Positions 47,592-60,213 of a DNA stretch of 64,000 nucleotides are shown piece after piece. The DNA lies in assembly GCA_001599715.1 (NCBI GenBank), contig BCHU01000008.1:992001-1056000 (forward strand), written 5' to 3'. Each line of letters begins with the position of its first letter. Position 1 is the first letter of the stretch. The stretch comes from Phaeotremella fagi. Taxonomy: Eukaryota > Basidiomycota > Tremellomycetes > Tremellales > Phaeotremellaceae. The notes below the pieces were generated by a model that worked only from the letters and a program-made list of their open reading frames with translations, searched no databases and was not told the DNA's origin. A program made the translations under genes and the position numbers.

Positions 47592-48252
47592 TGTTACTGA
47601 AAGAATGATTTGATGGTCGAGGTGAACTATATATATAGGTCCTAGCGTCTCTGGCTTCTGGTTGGATCTTGACTACCATCAAATCACACAGCCAAAAGAT
47701 TTTCAGCATCATTCTTCTCGCGGTCAAAGCGACAGCTGAACAACTAATCATCTATCCCACCTCTCTGTCGAATTCAATCTTGTTGCGATCATGTGTAGGA
47801 ATTTGATCCTTTGGAGAGTACCTTGTGCACTCGTACTCTGGCTATCTGGGCTACTTTGAGACGTGCCACACAGTTGCCGATTTCGATTGACGAAGAGATT
47901 CCAGTGAAATCTTAAATGACGCTGCTGCTTTTTTCCACACTTTTGGGCAATGCGCCAACTTTGTTGGAAGAGGTATACTATAAGAAATAGATATGTATAT
48001 GTTGGTATTCTTCAGGAGGTTTACAGTGTACAGTTGGATCATGCATGAGTCATGGAACATAGATCGAACCAGTACCATACAGGTACAGTTACAATAATGA
48101 TCAAGTCAAGGCACGTACCAAAACGCCACTTACATTATGGTGTGTGAGGGGAAACGTCGTACTATCCAGTTGTGATCTTAAAGAAGGTGGTGGTTCATAG
48201 TCATAGTTATTTTCTCCATATTCATATAAATATCCTTTAATTACCACCCAAC
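47592..48252. promoter_or_regulatory. Divergent upstream region of the Myb-like gene and the histidine kinase
   Basis: 661 bp without a supported exon. TATATATATAGG lies close to the Myb-like start (near 47628) and a TCATATAAAT box near 48223, about 30 bp before the kinase ATG, which would mean a very short leader. Confidence 0.5.
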
Positions 48253-51200
48253 ATGGAGCATAGAGATAGCTATGGCTCATCCTCAAACGCAACAATTCAA
48301 CCTATCTCACCTCTCACTGCAACTGCGTTGTCAACTCCTTCAGCTCCAGGCTCAACAGATCCATCTAATCTTCATCCAAACCCTAACACCGATCATGTTC
48401 CAACCCCAGTCCCAGGTCCAGCTCGATCATCGAAAAGGAAGAGACTGTTGACCAAGTCACCTAGAGTCTCACTAGATGGGTTAGGGATTCAAAACACTGA
48501 TTTGATGTCAGATTCGAGAACGGATTTATCCACTTTACCTCGTGATTTCTTGCAAGTAAGTCATTCATCTATATATTTCGAAACAGGAACTAAAAGAATA
48601 TCCCCAGTCATACCCATATCCAGCATTCGTTATTATAGCACCGATACCACCTCCTATTGATCGTGATGAAACAGAAGAATTTCCTGAACCAACCTCGCAA
48701 GCTCTTCCGTTCACTAGATCGACTCATACCACCGATCAACCGTTCGACGCAGTCTGGAGTAACGGAAAATGGCAAGCTTTAACTCAAGGTTTACAATTAT
48801 TAGATTGTGTCACTATAGAAGGTGCTAGAGAGATTGGTGATTGGATCAGTGGTGCAAGAGCCGTTAGAGGTACAGCAAGAGGTCCAGCTAGTTCTGCAAA
48901 GACTGCGCCGACGAATTTTGGAAGATCTTACAACAATATTTTACCAGCTTCAATCCCACCTTTAACAAGTTTAGATCATCTCCCATCGCCTGTGATGGTA
49001 TCAAATCCTGAAAAGGAAGTTGATCAACTTTCGAATCTTCGGCAAGAAATGGTTTCACCTAAAACGGAATTTTCAAATCAAGGTTATCTACAACCTCCTG
49101 AAGGATTTTGGGAACCTGAAAATCCACCTTATGAAGATAGATCCACTGCTTCGGATCCTTTATCTGCTCCAGACACAGTTGCAACTGGTATTGAAGGGTA
49201 CGACGGTGAAAATCCGGGATCTTCAACTTTAACGATCGAACTCGTTGAACCTGGAAAAGTTTCTTTGGAAATGACAAAAACCAGTTTACCTATTTGGCAC
49301 GTTGGTAGAAATGGACAGAGAATCCGAATGGAGACTCACAGTTACGTTGTTATCACTACCACACCTCGATCTGCTTATGTACCAAAGGATGGTGGACTTG
49401 TTGGTCCATTACCAAGGACATCGGAACCACACAAAACGCTCAATCCCTTCATTCAAGTGGATCCTTCGGACGAACCTACATCTCCTGGTATATTAGCTGA
49501 AAAGCTTTTCATCTCCTCACCCATTTCACCACCTGCAGGCATCAAAACAACAATCCTGCCACCACTATCATCTCCGTCAACAAACTTCGCCAACACCCTG
49601 CCAACGGAAAATAACCAAGCTTTCACTGGATTCAACAACGTCCCTACTTCTTCTAACAACGATACCCCAACAGAAGAGAAAATGGGTATGGATCTTGATG
49701 CTGATATTGAATCTTCACATCCTTCCGCCAGTGTACCCACTGTTTCAAGTAGTCACACAGCTGGGAAAGCGAGAACAACAGGAGATGAGATTGATACTGC
49801 TACGGGATCTGTGAAAACCGCATTACCACCACCTACGAAACCACTGATATTCAATCGAGATGGGACAGTCAGTCATCAGAATCCATCAGCTCGTGGTTTG
49901 GCTGTTGACGGTCGACCACTCGATGTTCATGTTCTAATGGAAACGATAGATTGGTCAAAGACGCCTCTTGGACCGAGAGACAGCTGGCCACAAAGTTTGA
50001 AAACTATAAGTGAGTGGAATCAAGGATAACCTGGATCCAACTGGTATTGATGAACCGTCTAGCTTCACTCGTTATGCAATATCCTCATCAATGTTGTTTA
50101 TGGTGGGGTAAAGAACTTACTTTGATTTACAACGTTCCATATTCCGAGGTTAGCCTTAAGTCCTTCGTTCCGTGATACACTGCTGAACCTCTGATTCAGA
50201 TGACGTTTAAACACCCTGACATTTTTGGAATGAGTGGTACCATCGCTTGGGCAGAGATATGGTCAGCTTTAGGTCCATTATCAGAATTGGTCCTGAGCGG
50301 AACGCCAGTGTACAAAGAAGACGGTGAGTCTTCTCTGAATGATCAGAGCTTCACTGATTTGATGACCAGATTTTCTGTTGTTCAAGCAACTACCTCACCA
50401 AGGTACAAGAACCTTCGAGGTTTACCATTCATGGATGTGGGTTCCGGTTATTATCGAAGATGGCTCCTTTGGAGGTTTATGGAATGCTACGGTCGAAACT
50501 ACAAAGAAGGTCTTGGCTGAGAGGAGGTTGGCTACGGTCAGAGAAATGGGTGAAAGGACGTGTGAGTGGCCGTCATTGCAAAACTCCTGACTTCTGCCAC
50601 TGACTTGAATTCACAGCAATCGCACGAACACTTTCAGAATTCAACTCCGCTGTCATTGAAATCTTGTCTTCAAATCCAAGAGATGCCCCTTTCGCTCTGT
50701 TGTATCACGTAGAACATGAAGGTGAGTCCATTCGTTAAGGAATTCTTGAATCTCACTCAACTTGATGGATTTTAGAGAGAAAGTCCAACTCTGCACAGCC
50801 AGTCTCGAATATGCACAATTATCGAGAAACATCGACGAGTGAAGTTGTTAAACTTCGTTTAGGTGGTTCAGTAGGTGTACCAGACAATCATCCTTGTGCT
50901 CCTAAAGAGACGACTATCAAACTGCCGGCCAAAATAACTCGAGAAAGTCGAAGTTCAGCCGCGGTAGCTTTCTCACAAGCTCTTCATCCGGGTTCACCGA
51001 CCATGTCCATAATCTCCTCGTTATCAGCTGCAGCAACAGTCAGTCGATCAGCGGAATCATCAATCTCGGAAGAGGATATTGGACATTTAGGTTCAATAGA
51101 TCATTGGCCCTTCAAAGACGCTTTACAATCTAAACGTTTGGTACTCGTTGAAGATTGTTCGGCTCTCATTGAAAATTTCCCTGTGAGGGTTTGGGACGAA

Positions 51201-54200
51201 TTGCCTAATGCCGCTGTTATCGTTCCCATCGCTAATGATTCCGATGACGGTGTTCCTACTTCGGTCTTGGTTATTGGATTGAGTATACGACGACCTTTTG
51301 ATGATGATTACGAGTCTTTCATTGTGAGTCCTCGTTGCTATCTTGCGCGATGGGTTTAGCTGATAGCTCATTTGTAGCATGTGTAAGTTGTTTTGAATTT
51401 GAACAAGGATTCTCTCTGAGCTTTCGGTAGTTTACGACTGCAATTGGCATCTGGATTGGCAGCTGTCAGATCCTACGAAGCTGAACGACAAAGAATTGAT
51501 GAACTTGCTCAATTAGACCGGGCTAAGGTGGGCCATAATGTTTGAAGAGATTCAATCACTGATCATTGAATACGACAGAGCTTACTTTTCTCCAATGTCA
51601 GCCACGAGTTGAGGTATGTTGTTTTATTCTTTTGATTCGAACCCGCTGATCGAGTGTAGAACTCCGTTGACTTTGGTTGCTGGACCTTTGGACGATATGC
51701 TATTAGAAACTGCTGATGGACCCAAAAAGGAAATGTTATTGATGGCAAGGAGGAACGTGTAAGTTGAAACTCTTTGCGACACGAGATTTTCATTGACAAT
51801 GACGATTTACAGCCGCCGATTGTTCGTTTGATTTTCTATTATGGATGGTTCCTTTGATCCCGTAGCTGATAAACAATCTCAGGACTCGACTGGTGTCTAC
51901 TCTAATGGATGTCAGTCGACTTGAAGCTGGTAGATTGAAAGGATCGTTCAGACCCGTTAATCTCGGTGCAGTGACTCGTGATTTGGCTGTGAGTTGGTAG
52001 ACCGAGATTTGATGATACGCGCTGACTCGATCTTAGGCTTTGTTTAAGGGAGCGATTGAACGTGTAAGTGTCAATTGTACAACGAATTTTCTCTCTGATC
52101 CACTTCCTCCAGGCGAAATTGAAATACATTGTCGAATGCGATCTAAGCTCTCACAATGTTTTCATTGATCCAGAACATTGGGAGAAGATCTGTTTCAATT
52201 TGATAGGTAAGATTTTTCGGAATCCATGATGTTCACAAGCTCATTGCGGTTTAGGGAATGCACTGAAATATACCATGACTGGGTAGGATTTTCTCGTCCT
52301 TTCTTTCATCTATTGTTACTCATTGCGAAACAGGTCCATCCGAGTCAGTCTTGGTTATCAATTTAATGAAGCTGTTTTATCAGTCACCGACAGCGGAGTT
52401 GGTATTCCCAGTAAGTCTGATTCTTCCCATTCAAAAACGATTGATCAAAAATGCTTATTGGTTCTACCAGTGTCTGATCTTGATCTCGTCGGAGAACGTT
52501 TCCATCGGGTTGAATCTGTTAGTCGATCTCATGAGGGTACAGGGATTGGATTGGCGCTGGTCAAAGTGGGTTTGTTGTATTCGGTGGTGTCGGATGTCTA
52601 ACTTTCACATCAGGAATTAATCAAATTGCATGGTGGAACGATGGAGATTGATAGTATGACCTCTGGCGAATCGCCAGATGGTGCTCGTGAGTAAACAGGG
52701 AATACAGAGGACTCGACTGATCATCGCTGTTAGATGGTTCAACGTTCCGTGTGAAGATCCCGTAAGTCTCCCTCTTGCTCGCCACATTTCATCAATACTG
52801 ACCGATCATCAGTCTTGGAAGCGACCATCTCGCTCGAGATTCTATAGATCTCGGTCAAGCTGGTTCCAACACCAACACCTCTAATCAAATGACTTATGGT
52901 CAAGGAATCGTTGATGAGGCCATGCAATGGAATAGAGATCGTGAGAGCAGTAGTGTAGATTCATCAGAGGAGAGTGGTGGTTCCGGAGGTGCTTCTGGAG
53001 AGAGCTCCAATCAGAGTTCGAGGGGTATAGATCCTAATACGCTTTATTTCCGAAAGGAGGATGTGGTAATGTTGGTGGACGGTAAGTTTTCACTATAAAT
53101 TTCGTCATCTTTCACAGCTGAATCATGATTATAGATTCTTACGATACGAGACGGTAAGCCTGTTTTTGGGGTATTGGGGGATGAGTCAAACTGATCGATG
53201 ATTTAGTTATATGAGAACTATTTTCGCTCCTTATTGTGTTATCGTGGAGGCCAAAGATGGATTGGAAGCCTTGAATCTGTGTAAACAATCTAAACCCGAT
53301 CTCATTATTACAGATATCATGATGCCTAACGTACGTGATCGGTCCCAATCTTGACCAGAGAAAGATTTCGACTGACAACGCGGCAGCTCGATGGATTTGG
53401 ACTGTTGACGGCGTTGAAACAATCCAGGGAACTTCGGGTCATACCTATCATCATGTTGTATGTCAAATTCGAGATGTTGTTTCGATGATGGAGCTGATAT
53501 TTTGGTAGAACTGCGAGAGGTGGTGATGAAGCTAGAATCGATGGACTCATGGCTGGTGCTGAAGGTTTGTTTGTTAACGTATAATCATACCAAGCTTATG
53601 ACGTTCAGATTACGTTGCTAAACCTTTCAACGCTCGTGAATTGATTGCTAGAGGTGAGTCATTGAACTGAATACAAGAGATTCCAAAGCTGATACTGTAT
53701 CCATTCAGCTCATATGCAGTAAGTCACTTTGTGCAGATTACTTCGTAGACATAGATATTTACGGCTTTAGGTTACAAGTTGGGAAACGTCGACGTCATCT
53801 TGAAGATGCTTTCGATGAAAGAACCGCCGAACTCAGAATATTATCCGAATGTAAGTCTTTGCTAGTTCACTTGACCACTCGAGCTGACATGCCATAGATT
53901 CGCCAGTTGGAATTTTCAGATGTGACGAAGGCGGTAACGTCGTTTACGCCAATGGTGCTTGGTATGTCTGTTCTGGTGTTTACTTGTTGATGATTTAGGT
54001 ACGAAATGAGTGGTTATCCTGCCGGACAACCTGTGACCAACTGGGGAGATTATATTTCTGAAAAACATAGAAAACACGTTCATGATGTTTGGGAACAGGT
54101 TTTTACTAGTGGTCAACCGACTACCTCGACCGAATGGCAATGGACGAATGGAAGATGGGGTGAGTATCTGTCATCTGGAATGTTGAAATACGTTATTGAT

Positions 54201-56415
54201 TTGTTTGATAGTTACAACGTAAATCTCGTTTTATACAGTTTGGTCCGACAAACTAACTCTTGCACAGTAAAGTGATCCGTTTGGATATGGCGTCCAGTGG
54301 ATTGAAAGGAATTTTAGGTTGTGTGGTAAGCTTACATAATTTTCTTTGGGGAATATTGGATTGTATTGAGTGTTACGATTGGATAGACCGATATCACTGA
54401 AGGGAAATTACACGAGGAAACTCAACAACTGCGTATGGTTGAAGCTGAACAGCGGAGAGTTGAGGCTGAAGACGCTAAACGACAACAAGAGCTTTTGATT
54501 GATATCACTTCGTGAGTTCGATATTGTTCCTGTTAGGAGTTTACCGACTAACACATGATGTCCAGTCACGAAATCAGGAATCCAATCAGCAGTTTGATGC
54601 AGATAAGTACTTTCTTTACATAGCACCAACTAGTGAACTTACCTTGGACCGTTTTACTGTTCATCCCTGGTCAAGACCAACTTGATATCACTTCAAGAGC
54701 AGATGCAACGTGTACTTGAAACTGGAACTGCTTTCCATCCAACATCACAACTTTTAACTACTATCAACGATGATTTGGAAGCGCTTGAAAGTATCTATCA
54801 ATGTGGACTGACGCAGGAAAGGATATCCAACGATGTCCTGTCGTTAGGTCGAATTCAGTTAGGTAGGTCGTTCATTTTGAGGTTGAGGACGATCACTGAT
54901 ATTCTGTAGATATGTTACGTGAGGAAACTTTGGACCGTTTTGCTTATTACGACTAACGGTGCTCTTTAAATTAGAAATGTTCGATGTCGAAACTGATCTA
55001 CGGAACGAGGCGCAGAAAGTCATTTCCATCTTCCAGAATGAAGCGAGGATGAAGAGGATATCTTTGTCTTTGGTCATTGGTGAATCAGTTGAGAGACTTG
55101 GTATTAGTGCTATCAAGACTGATCCAGTGAGACTGGGTCAGGTGTATGTCTGTTTTTCAAGACCGTTGGAGACTGCCTGCTAATATGTTTACAGGGTTAC
55201 AAACTTGCTTTCGAATGGGATTAGGTTTACTTCTACAAGCAGTGAGTTACGAATCAGAATCAATGTACTGAGATATAGGCATTCGACAGATCCAACTAAG
55301 GTTTGATGTCAGTTTCGAACCACCTGCCGACAATTCTTGTCTCATGCCTCGACTTCCCGATCCACCAACTGAAATCAAAGATAACATGCCAATCTACCTA
55401 TACGTAGCGGTAACCGATACGGGACCCGGTCTAACACCAAAAGAATTAGATATGCTCTTCCAAAGATTTTCACAAGTCTCACCAAAGACTCATACGATCT
55501 TTGGAGGATCTGGATTAGGTTTATTCGTCTGTCGAAAGATTACAGATTTGATGGGGGGGAGAATCGAAGTCGCCTCTGAACATGGGAAAGGATCGACTTT
55601 TAGATTCTTCATCCAAGCGAAAACTTGTCAGACTCAGAAGAAACTTGCTGTTTCTAGTCAATCGGTCGTTAGTAAGAAGAATACTAAACTTGGGATGACC
55701 GGTCCTAAACCCCATGTATTGATTGTTGAAGATAATCTGATCAATCAAACGGTGTTGATGAGACAACTGCGTCATGTCGGATTAACTTGTGAAGGTAAAT
55801 CGTCCATTTCATTCAGATCAAAGACACACATGCTAATGTTAAAAAACTTTTAGTTGCCAATAACGGATTGGAAGCTTTAGAAAAAATACGTGCAGTGTCT
55901 ACGATAGGTGTATCAGGTGGACAACCGTTCGATTGTATCTTGATGGATCTAGAAATGCCAGTGATGGACGGTTTGACTGCTGTCAGACATATTCGACAGG
56001 AAGAAGCTCAAGGAACTTTATCTTTGAACTTGGTTATTGCTTTGAGTAGGTTTTTCTCGTCTTCCCTTTTTGTCTTTGTCTAACGAGGAATTTAAGCTGG
56101 TAACGCTCGTCAAGGTCAGATTGATGAAGCGAAAGCTAGTGGGATGGATGAAGGTTAGTTATTGTTATGATCTAATATCTTGATATGAAATAAACTGATC
56201 AATGTTTTAGTTGTGATCAAGCCGTATAGATTGGTGAGTAAACTATTAGATACAACATCTGTATTATAATTGAAACTGAATTCTGTTCGTAGGACCATCT
56301 TCTAGGTAAAATCGAACAAATGATGAAAATCAGAATTTCAAAAGCTGAAGCTTTATCTTCTTCAACTGATGTTGTTGAGAAATCAGATTTGGAATCTATA
56401 GAGATGGACGAGTAG
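48253..56415 (+). CDS. TCO2: Double hybrid histidine kinase (Tco2-like)
   Basis: One 8-kb, roughly 35-exon gene encoding two complete sensor kinase/receiver pairs. The N-terminus is Ser/Pro-rich. A PAS-like sensor region follows (DWSKTPLGPRDSWPQSLK, GKELTLIYNVPYSE, HSWMWVPVIIEDGSFGGLWN). Kinase 1 has SNVSHELRTPLT (His codon 51603-51605), an N-box NLIGNALKYTM, DSGVGIP and HEGTGIGLALVK. Receiver 1 has LIITDIMMPNLDG (Asp 53313-53315), then a PAS (YSPVGIFRCDEGGNVVYANG). Kinase 2 has TSHEIRNPISSLMQ (His 54567-54569), NLLSNGIRFT, DTGPGLTPKEL and FGGSGLGLFVC. Receiver 2 has CILMDLEMPVMDG (Asp 55946-55948) and KPYRLDHLLGKIE. No membrane span seen, so probably cytosolic. This architecture is that of Cryptococcus Tco2, which feeds the HOG pathway through Ypd1. 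All key residues are present. Confidence 0.9.
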
Positions 56416-56574
56416 GCGAGATAGAGTATTTAATGGAAGGTGTAATATACGCTAGGAAGCCATCTATTTGTTAGTAGTATAATCAATAGTTCTGAATCTT
56501 GTTATCATCATATACATTGTATCTATAGACTCGTAGATGATAGTGCAGTCATAAAGGATCAAATCCAGATTCAA

Positions 56575-57724
56575 TTATAAGACCTCAGCCCAGCCTAGTT
56601 GAATCCAACGCTTCACTAATTTATGTTTGACTAGATGAGTGGTTCCTTTAGCCAAAGCAGCTCTTTCACCACTAAACAAGGGATCAGTTGATAATAAACA
56701 TGTCAATCTGTGAATTAAACCTTACCCTTCTAAAGTTATCTCCCCACAATCCCTTCGACAATATATCAAAACAGGAATGTTTTTATTTGGCTTAACCACT
56801 GTATACGAGTTACTACAGATTAATCGCCATCAGAGAAATACACTTGACATACCCATGGATAAACCATCACCATATGAATCATCCATCTTCCTCAACCATT
56901 CCGGTAGGGAATCAAGAACTGAATGTTGGTAATGTGAATGAAGTAATTCGGTGTATCTTGATTAAAATTAGTTAGCATTGATGAATTCCAAAATTGAAAC
57001 CTACCTCCTGGCATGATTCAATTCTGCACCAGATAACAAACTATGTAATCTAGGTGTTAAGACGATATGATGAGAGAATTTTTCAATCTATCCAAAGTCA
57101 GTTCTAATGAATCGATGGATAAATTCAAATTGACGGTTTACCTTTGCTAACCTCGTTCTCACATATGATCTAACTAGATATTTCACTCTTTCCATCTCAG
57201 TCTGTACCAACATCAATTTGAAATGTTCCTCCTCAGAAGTCGTCGGATCAGATCGTAGAGTCGTCAACATTTTTTGCTAAACATAGGTGTCAACATCAAC
57301 ATCAGAAACAGGTAGTCGAGTCAAGTTGCCAAACGACGACACCTACCTGCTGTTCCAATTTATCAAACAGCGAATCGATCAAATCACCTTCCCAACCCAT
57401 GATCTCAACGGTTCCCCTCTCCCTAACCCAAACCCGACTCATTCGACGAACATCATCCAACTCATCATCATCATCCTCGATATCAACGTCAACGTCCATA
57501 TCCGTTGCTGTCGTCCCCTTATGATCCAAAACGCTACTTAGACCTATAGAAGATGCTCGAGATGGTGAAACTGTGGTTGACGCTATTCGACTTCGACCTC
57601 TCGACGAACCTGCTATACTCTCTGTTTCTGATTCCGGGTGATTCCATTGATTCCTCGGGAGTGGGGGCGGGAGACTTGGGATCTCTTCGTTATCGCTATC
57701 ATCGTCTGCGAAGAATGAGGCCAT
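56575..57724 (-). CDS. SLD5: SLD5, GINS complex subunit
   Basis: Part of the CMG replicative helicase. Starts MASFFADDDSDNEEIPSLPP and has a disordered, acidic N-terminal extension rich in Ser and Asp, then the Sld5 helical core: WVRERGTVEIMGWEGDLIDS, HFKLMLVQTEMERVKYLVRS, YVRTRLAKIEKFSHHIVL, RLHSLLSGAELNHARR, YTELLHSHYQHSVLDSLPEW. The C-terminal B domain ends with THLVKHKLVKRWIQLGWAEV and L. Four introns. The stop is at 56575-56577. The core matches the family; the roughly 75-residue extension before it is longer than in yeast or human. In-frame codons upstream of the chosen ATG are non-acidic and look like leader. Confidence 0.88.
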
Positions 57725-57934
57725 TGTAGATGGGATTTGACTACAGGTTTGATGGATGGATGTTCGAATTAACACCCTTCGAATTTTGACGCGTCTGTTT
57801 TTGGCCACTCGATTCATTTAAAACTATTCAGCTCAGTACAGTACGAAAATTGCATTGCTTCATTCTATAACATTATACACGACATATAGAACAATAATCC
57901 TTGATCATCCTCAACACCACAACCTCGACCACAT

Positions 57935-59954
57935 CTAGAAGAACATCAATCTTCCAGTTCCACCAGAGGTTCTGTCAATTTTAATAACCCTCTTCCCAAC
58001 AGCTGAATAAACCACCTTGGTGCCCAAATCACCAGGACCGGCTCTACTCTCCCAACCTCTAGCCTTAGAAATTGCCGCCAGACTCTCTTTAATCTCCGTC
58101 ATTGAAACTGAAGGATCGTTAGATGGAGTAGCGGATTTGAGTAGTAGCAGACATAAATGAGAAAGAAGGATTGTTTGAGCTGTTATCGGTATAGCTTTCG
58201 TCGTTGGATTCAGCGATGAGAGGGTGGAGTTTGATGAGGCTGTCGATGGTGAGGGTGGTGGATCTGGGTCTGACATCGACAGTTTAGACAAATGGCGTCT
58301 GAAGTTGAATTAGCTAGCTTTCGATTAGAGAATTAAAACGGCTTACACAGTATCTTCCGGAGTTTGTTTAACTGTTTGATCACCTTTCAATCCTTGCTGC
58401 ATCATTTCACCAACAGTTTTCCAGATATGATTCTAATTAAAGTAATGTTAGTGAATGATGCAAAAGTCCATCAGTCAAAGACTTACTACTGCAATCCGAA
58501 CATTCTCAAGACTAATATCGACACCCTTCACTCTGCCTGTCGTCTTTTCCCCAGGTGACACAGAAGGTCTCGATCGAAGTGGTGAAGCAGCTGTTGCAGT
58601 CTTGGTTCCAGGTGTTTTCAGTGGTGATAAAAGTGATTTCGCTGGAGTAAAAACGTCACCAGTTTTTGATGGTGAGATAGAAGATTCGAATGCAGGCGGT
58701 GCCAATCTAATAGTCTCATCTTCACCATGTCCATCGACCTCGTCGTCATCATCGTTCTCAACATCAAAGATCAACGGTGCGACCTTCTTTGCACTGGCAC
58801 TAGCCCCACTAGTTGAACGTTTCAAAGAAGCCCTTCCAAAGATCGGTCTAGCTTCTTCATCATCATTGAAACCGGATCTCACAACGCTCCTCAACCCGCT
58901 ACTAGTCCCAGGTGGATTGCGTGGTGTCCCCAGAAATCGCAGTGGTGAGAATCGACTCGAAGGTGGTGGTACAGCTCTCAAAGGTGTTGTACCATTGACC
59001 AATGAATTCGTTACGACCGGTGTTTTGGCTGGTGTCCTAGTGTTGTTATTGGTAGATCGATTGAGTTGTTTGTTATTGATGACTATCGTATCATCTCCAT
59101 CGGACCCATCAGGTGATCCAGGCGGTGTCGTATCTTTGATAGGCGAAACTTCTCTCGACGCAGCAAAAGCTGATTTTCGAAGGGGTGCAATCTCAGCTTC
59201 CAGAGCTTTCAACGCTTCCTCCTCCAATCGAATAGCTTCGTCAATTGATAGTTTGGGTTTAGTGGGGTTCTCATGTTCATCATCGTTTGGCAAAGTTTCT
59301 AGAACTATCGATGCAGAGGAAGAGGATGAAGGATCATTCAACTAGAGGTTTGATGACGGTCAGTGGTGCTCAATATAACAAAATTTAGACCCACCTTCGC
59401 GATCTGTTTCTCAAGATTCATCACTCTCTCCTGACGTTTCCCATAACTCTCCAGTAATTCACTAACATGAGCTCTCGCTCTAGGCATCGGATGACTAAAG
59501 CCATCAGCATTGAGTTTAAGTGTCCAAAATCAAAAACAACTCACTACTGATCAATCAATTTCATAGCAGTAACCAAAGTAATCTCAATATCATCAATCCC
59601 ACCACTTTTACCTTTCCTCAACTCTTTGATCGGAGTAACAACCCCACCTTCCCTCTTCTCGATTCTTTTCAATCCATTCCGAACCCCTCCGCCGTTATCT
59701 ACAACACTGGTCGAATGAGAATGATCTTCACCGATATATTTGAATAACCTTTTTTCGGATTCATCAGAATCTCGGATTAATTCTGTTACATTCTTGGGTT
59801 TGATTTTGGTGTTGGAGTTGGGTTTGGAGGTGGGTTGGATTTGGAGATAAGCTTGAACGAACGGTCCTGCTGGTCGTTGGTTCTGACGGGAGAGTCTTGA
59901 GATTTCATCTGATTGATGGGAGAGTTGAGATAGGGTATCTGCCAGAGAAGGCAT
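57935..59954 (-). CDS. Uncharacterised Ser/Pro-rich disordered protein
   Basis: Five exons read as one gene: MPSLADTLSQLSHQSDEISR, GPFVQAYLQ, VTELIRDSDESEKRLFKYIG, then YHPMPRARAHVSELLESYGK and a short coil; a long exon with IDEAIRLEEEALKALEAEIA and many Ser-Pro sites (REVSPIKDTTPPGSPDGSDG, SPLKTPGTKT, RSRPSVSPGEKT); ISLENVRIAV joined to NHIWKTVGEMMQQGLKGDQT; and a final exon LLSHLCLLLLKSATPSND to KIDRTSGGTGRLMFF. The final exon is joined through an intron near 58299-58345, since its frame has no ATG before that. The many S/T-P sites suggest a cell-cycle kinase substrate, as in spindle or chromatin proteins, but this is inference. No known domain recognised. Confidence 0.65.
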
Positions 59955-60213
59955 TTGGAGTAGTTAATGGATATTAGGAGTGTATGATTTATGCTATATG
60001 TTTATATGACTATCTCTTAAATTTCCAAGTTGACCAATAACTTATATGATTGTTGTTGTTTACAAACGCGTCGCGTCAATGGTGTATGGTCATGGTTAGT
60101 GGCACTTAGGTTCTGATGTTACTTATACATGCTCGTAGATTATACTACAGATAACAGTAAGATATACTTTAATTCCTAACCACAATGAACAGACCAAGAT
60201 TAAATCTAATCAA
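59955..60213. other. Short intergenic gap
   Basis: About 260 bp between the start of the Ser/Pro-rich gene and the stop of the ABC transporter gene, both on the minus strand. Contains the promoter of the former; nothing else seen. Confidence 0.4.

Noticed and set aside
47592..48252. tRNA or other small RNA gene in the long divergent region
   Set aside because: No cloverleaf-like A and B box pair was recognised by eye, and frames there are random.
58455..59345. A 296-codon plus-strand open frame opposite the Ser/Pro-rich protein
   Set aside because: It mirrors the minus-strand coding exon almost exactly, consists of Ser, Val, Leu and Gly-rich sequence typical of antisense frames, and lacks motifs. 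The minus strand has consistent splice sites and a continuous gene model.
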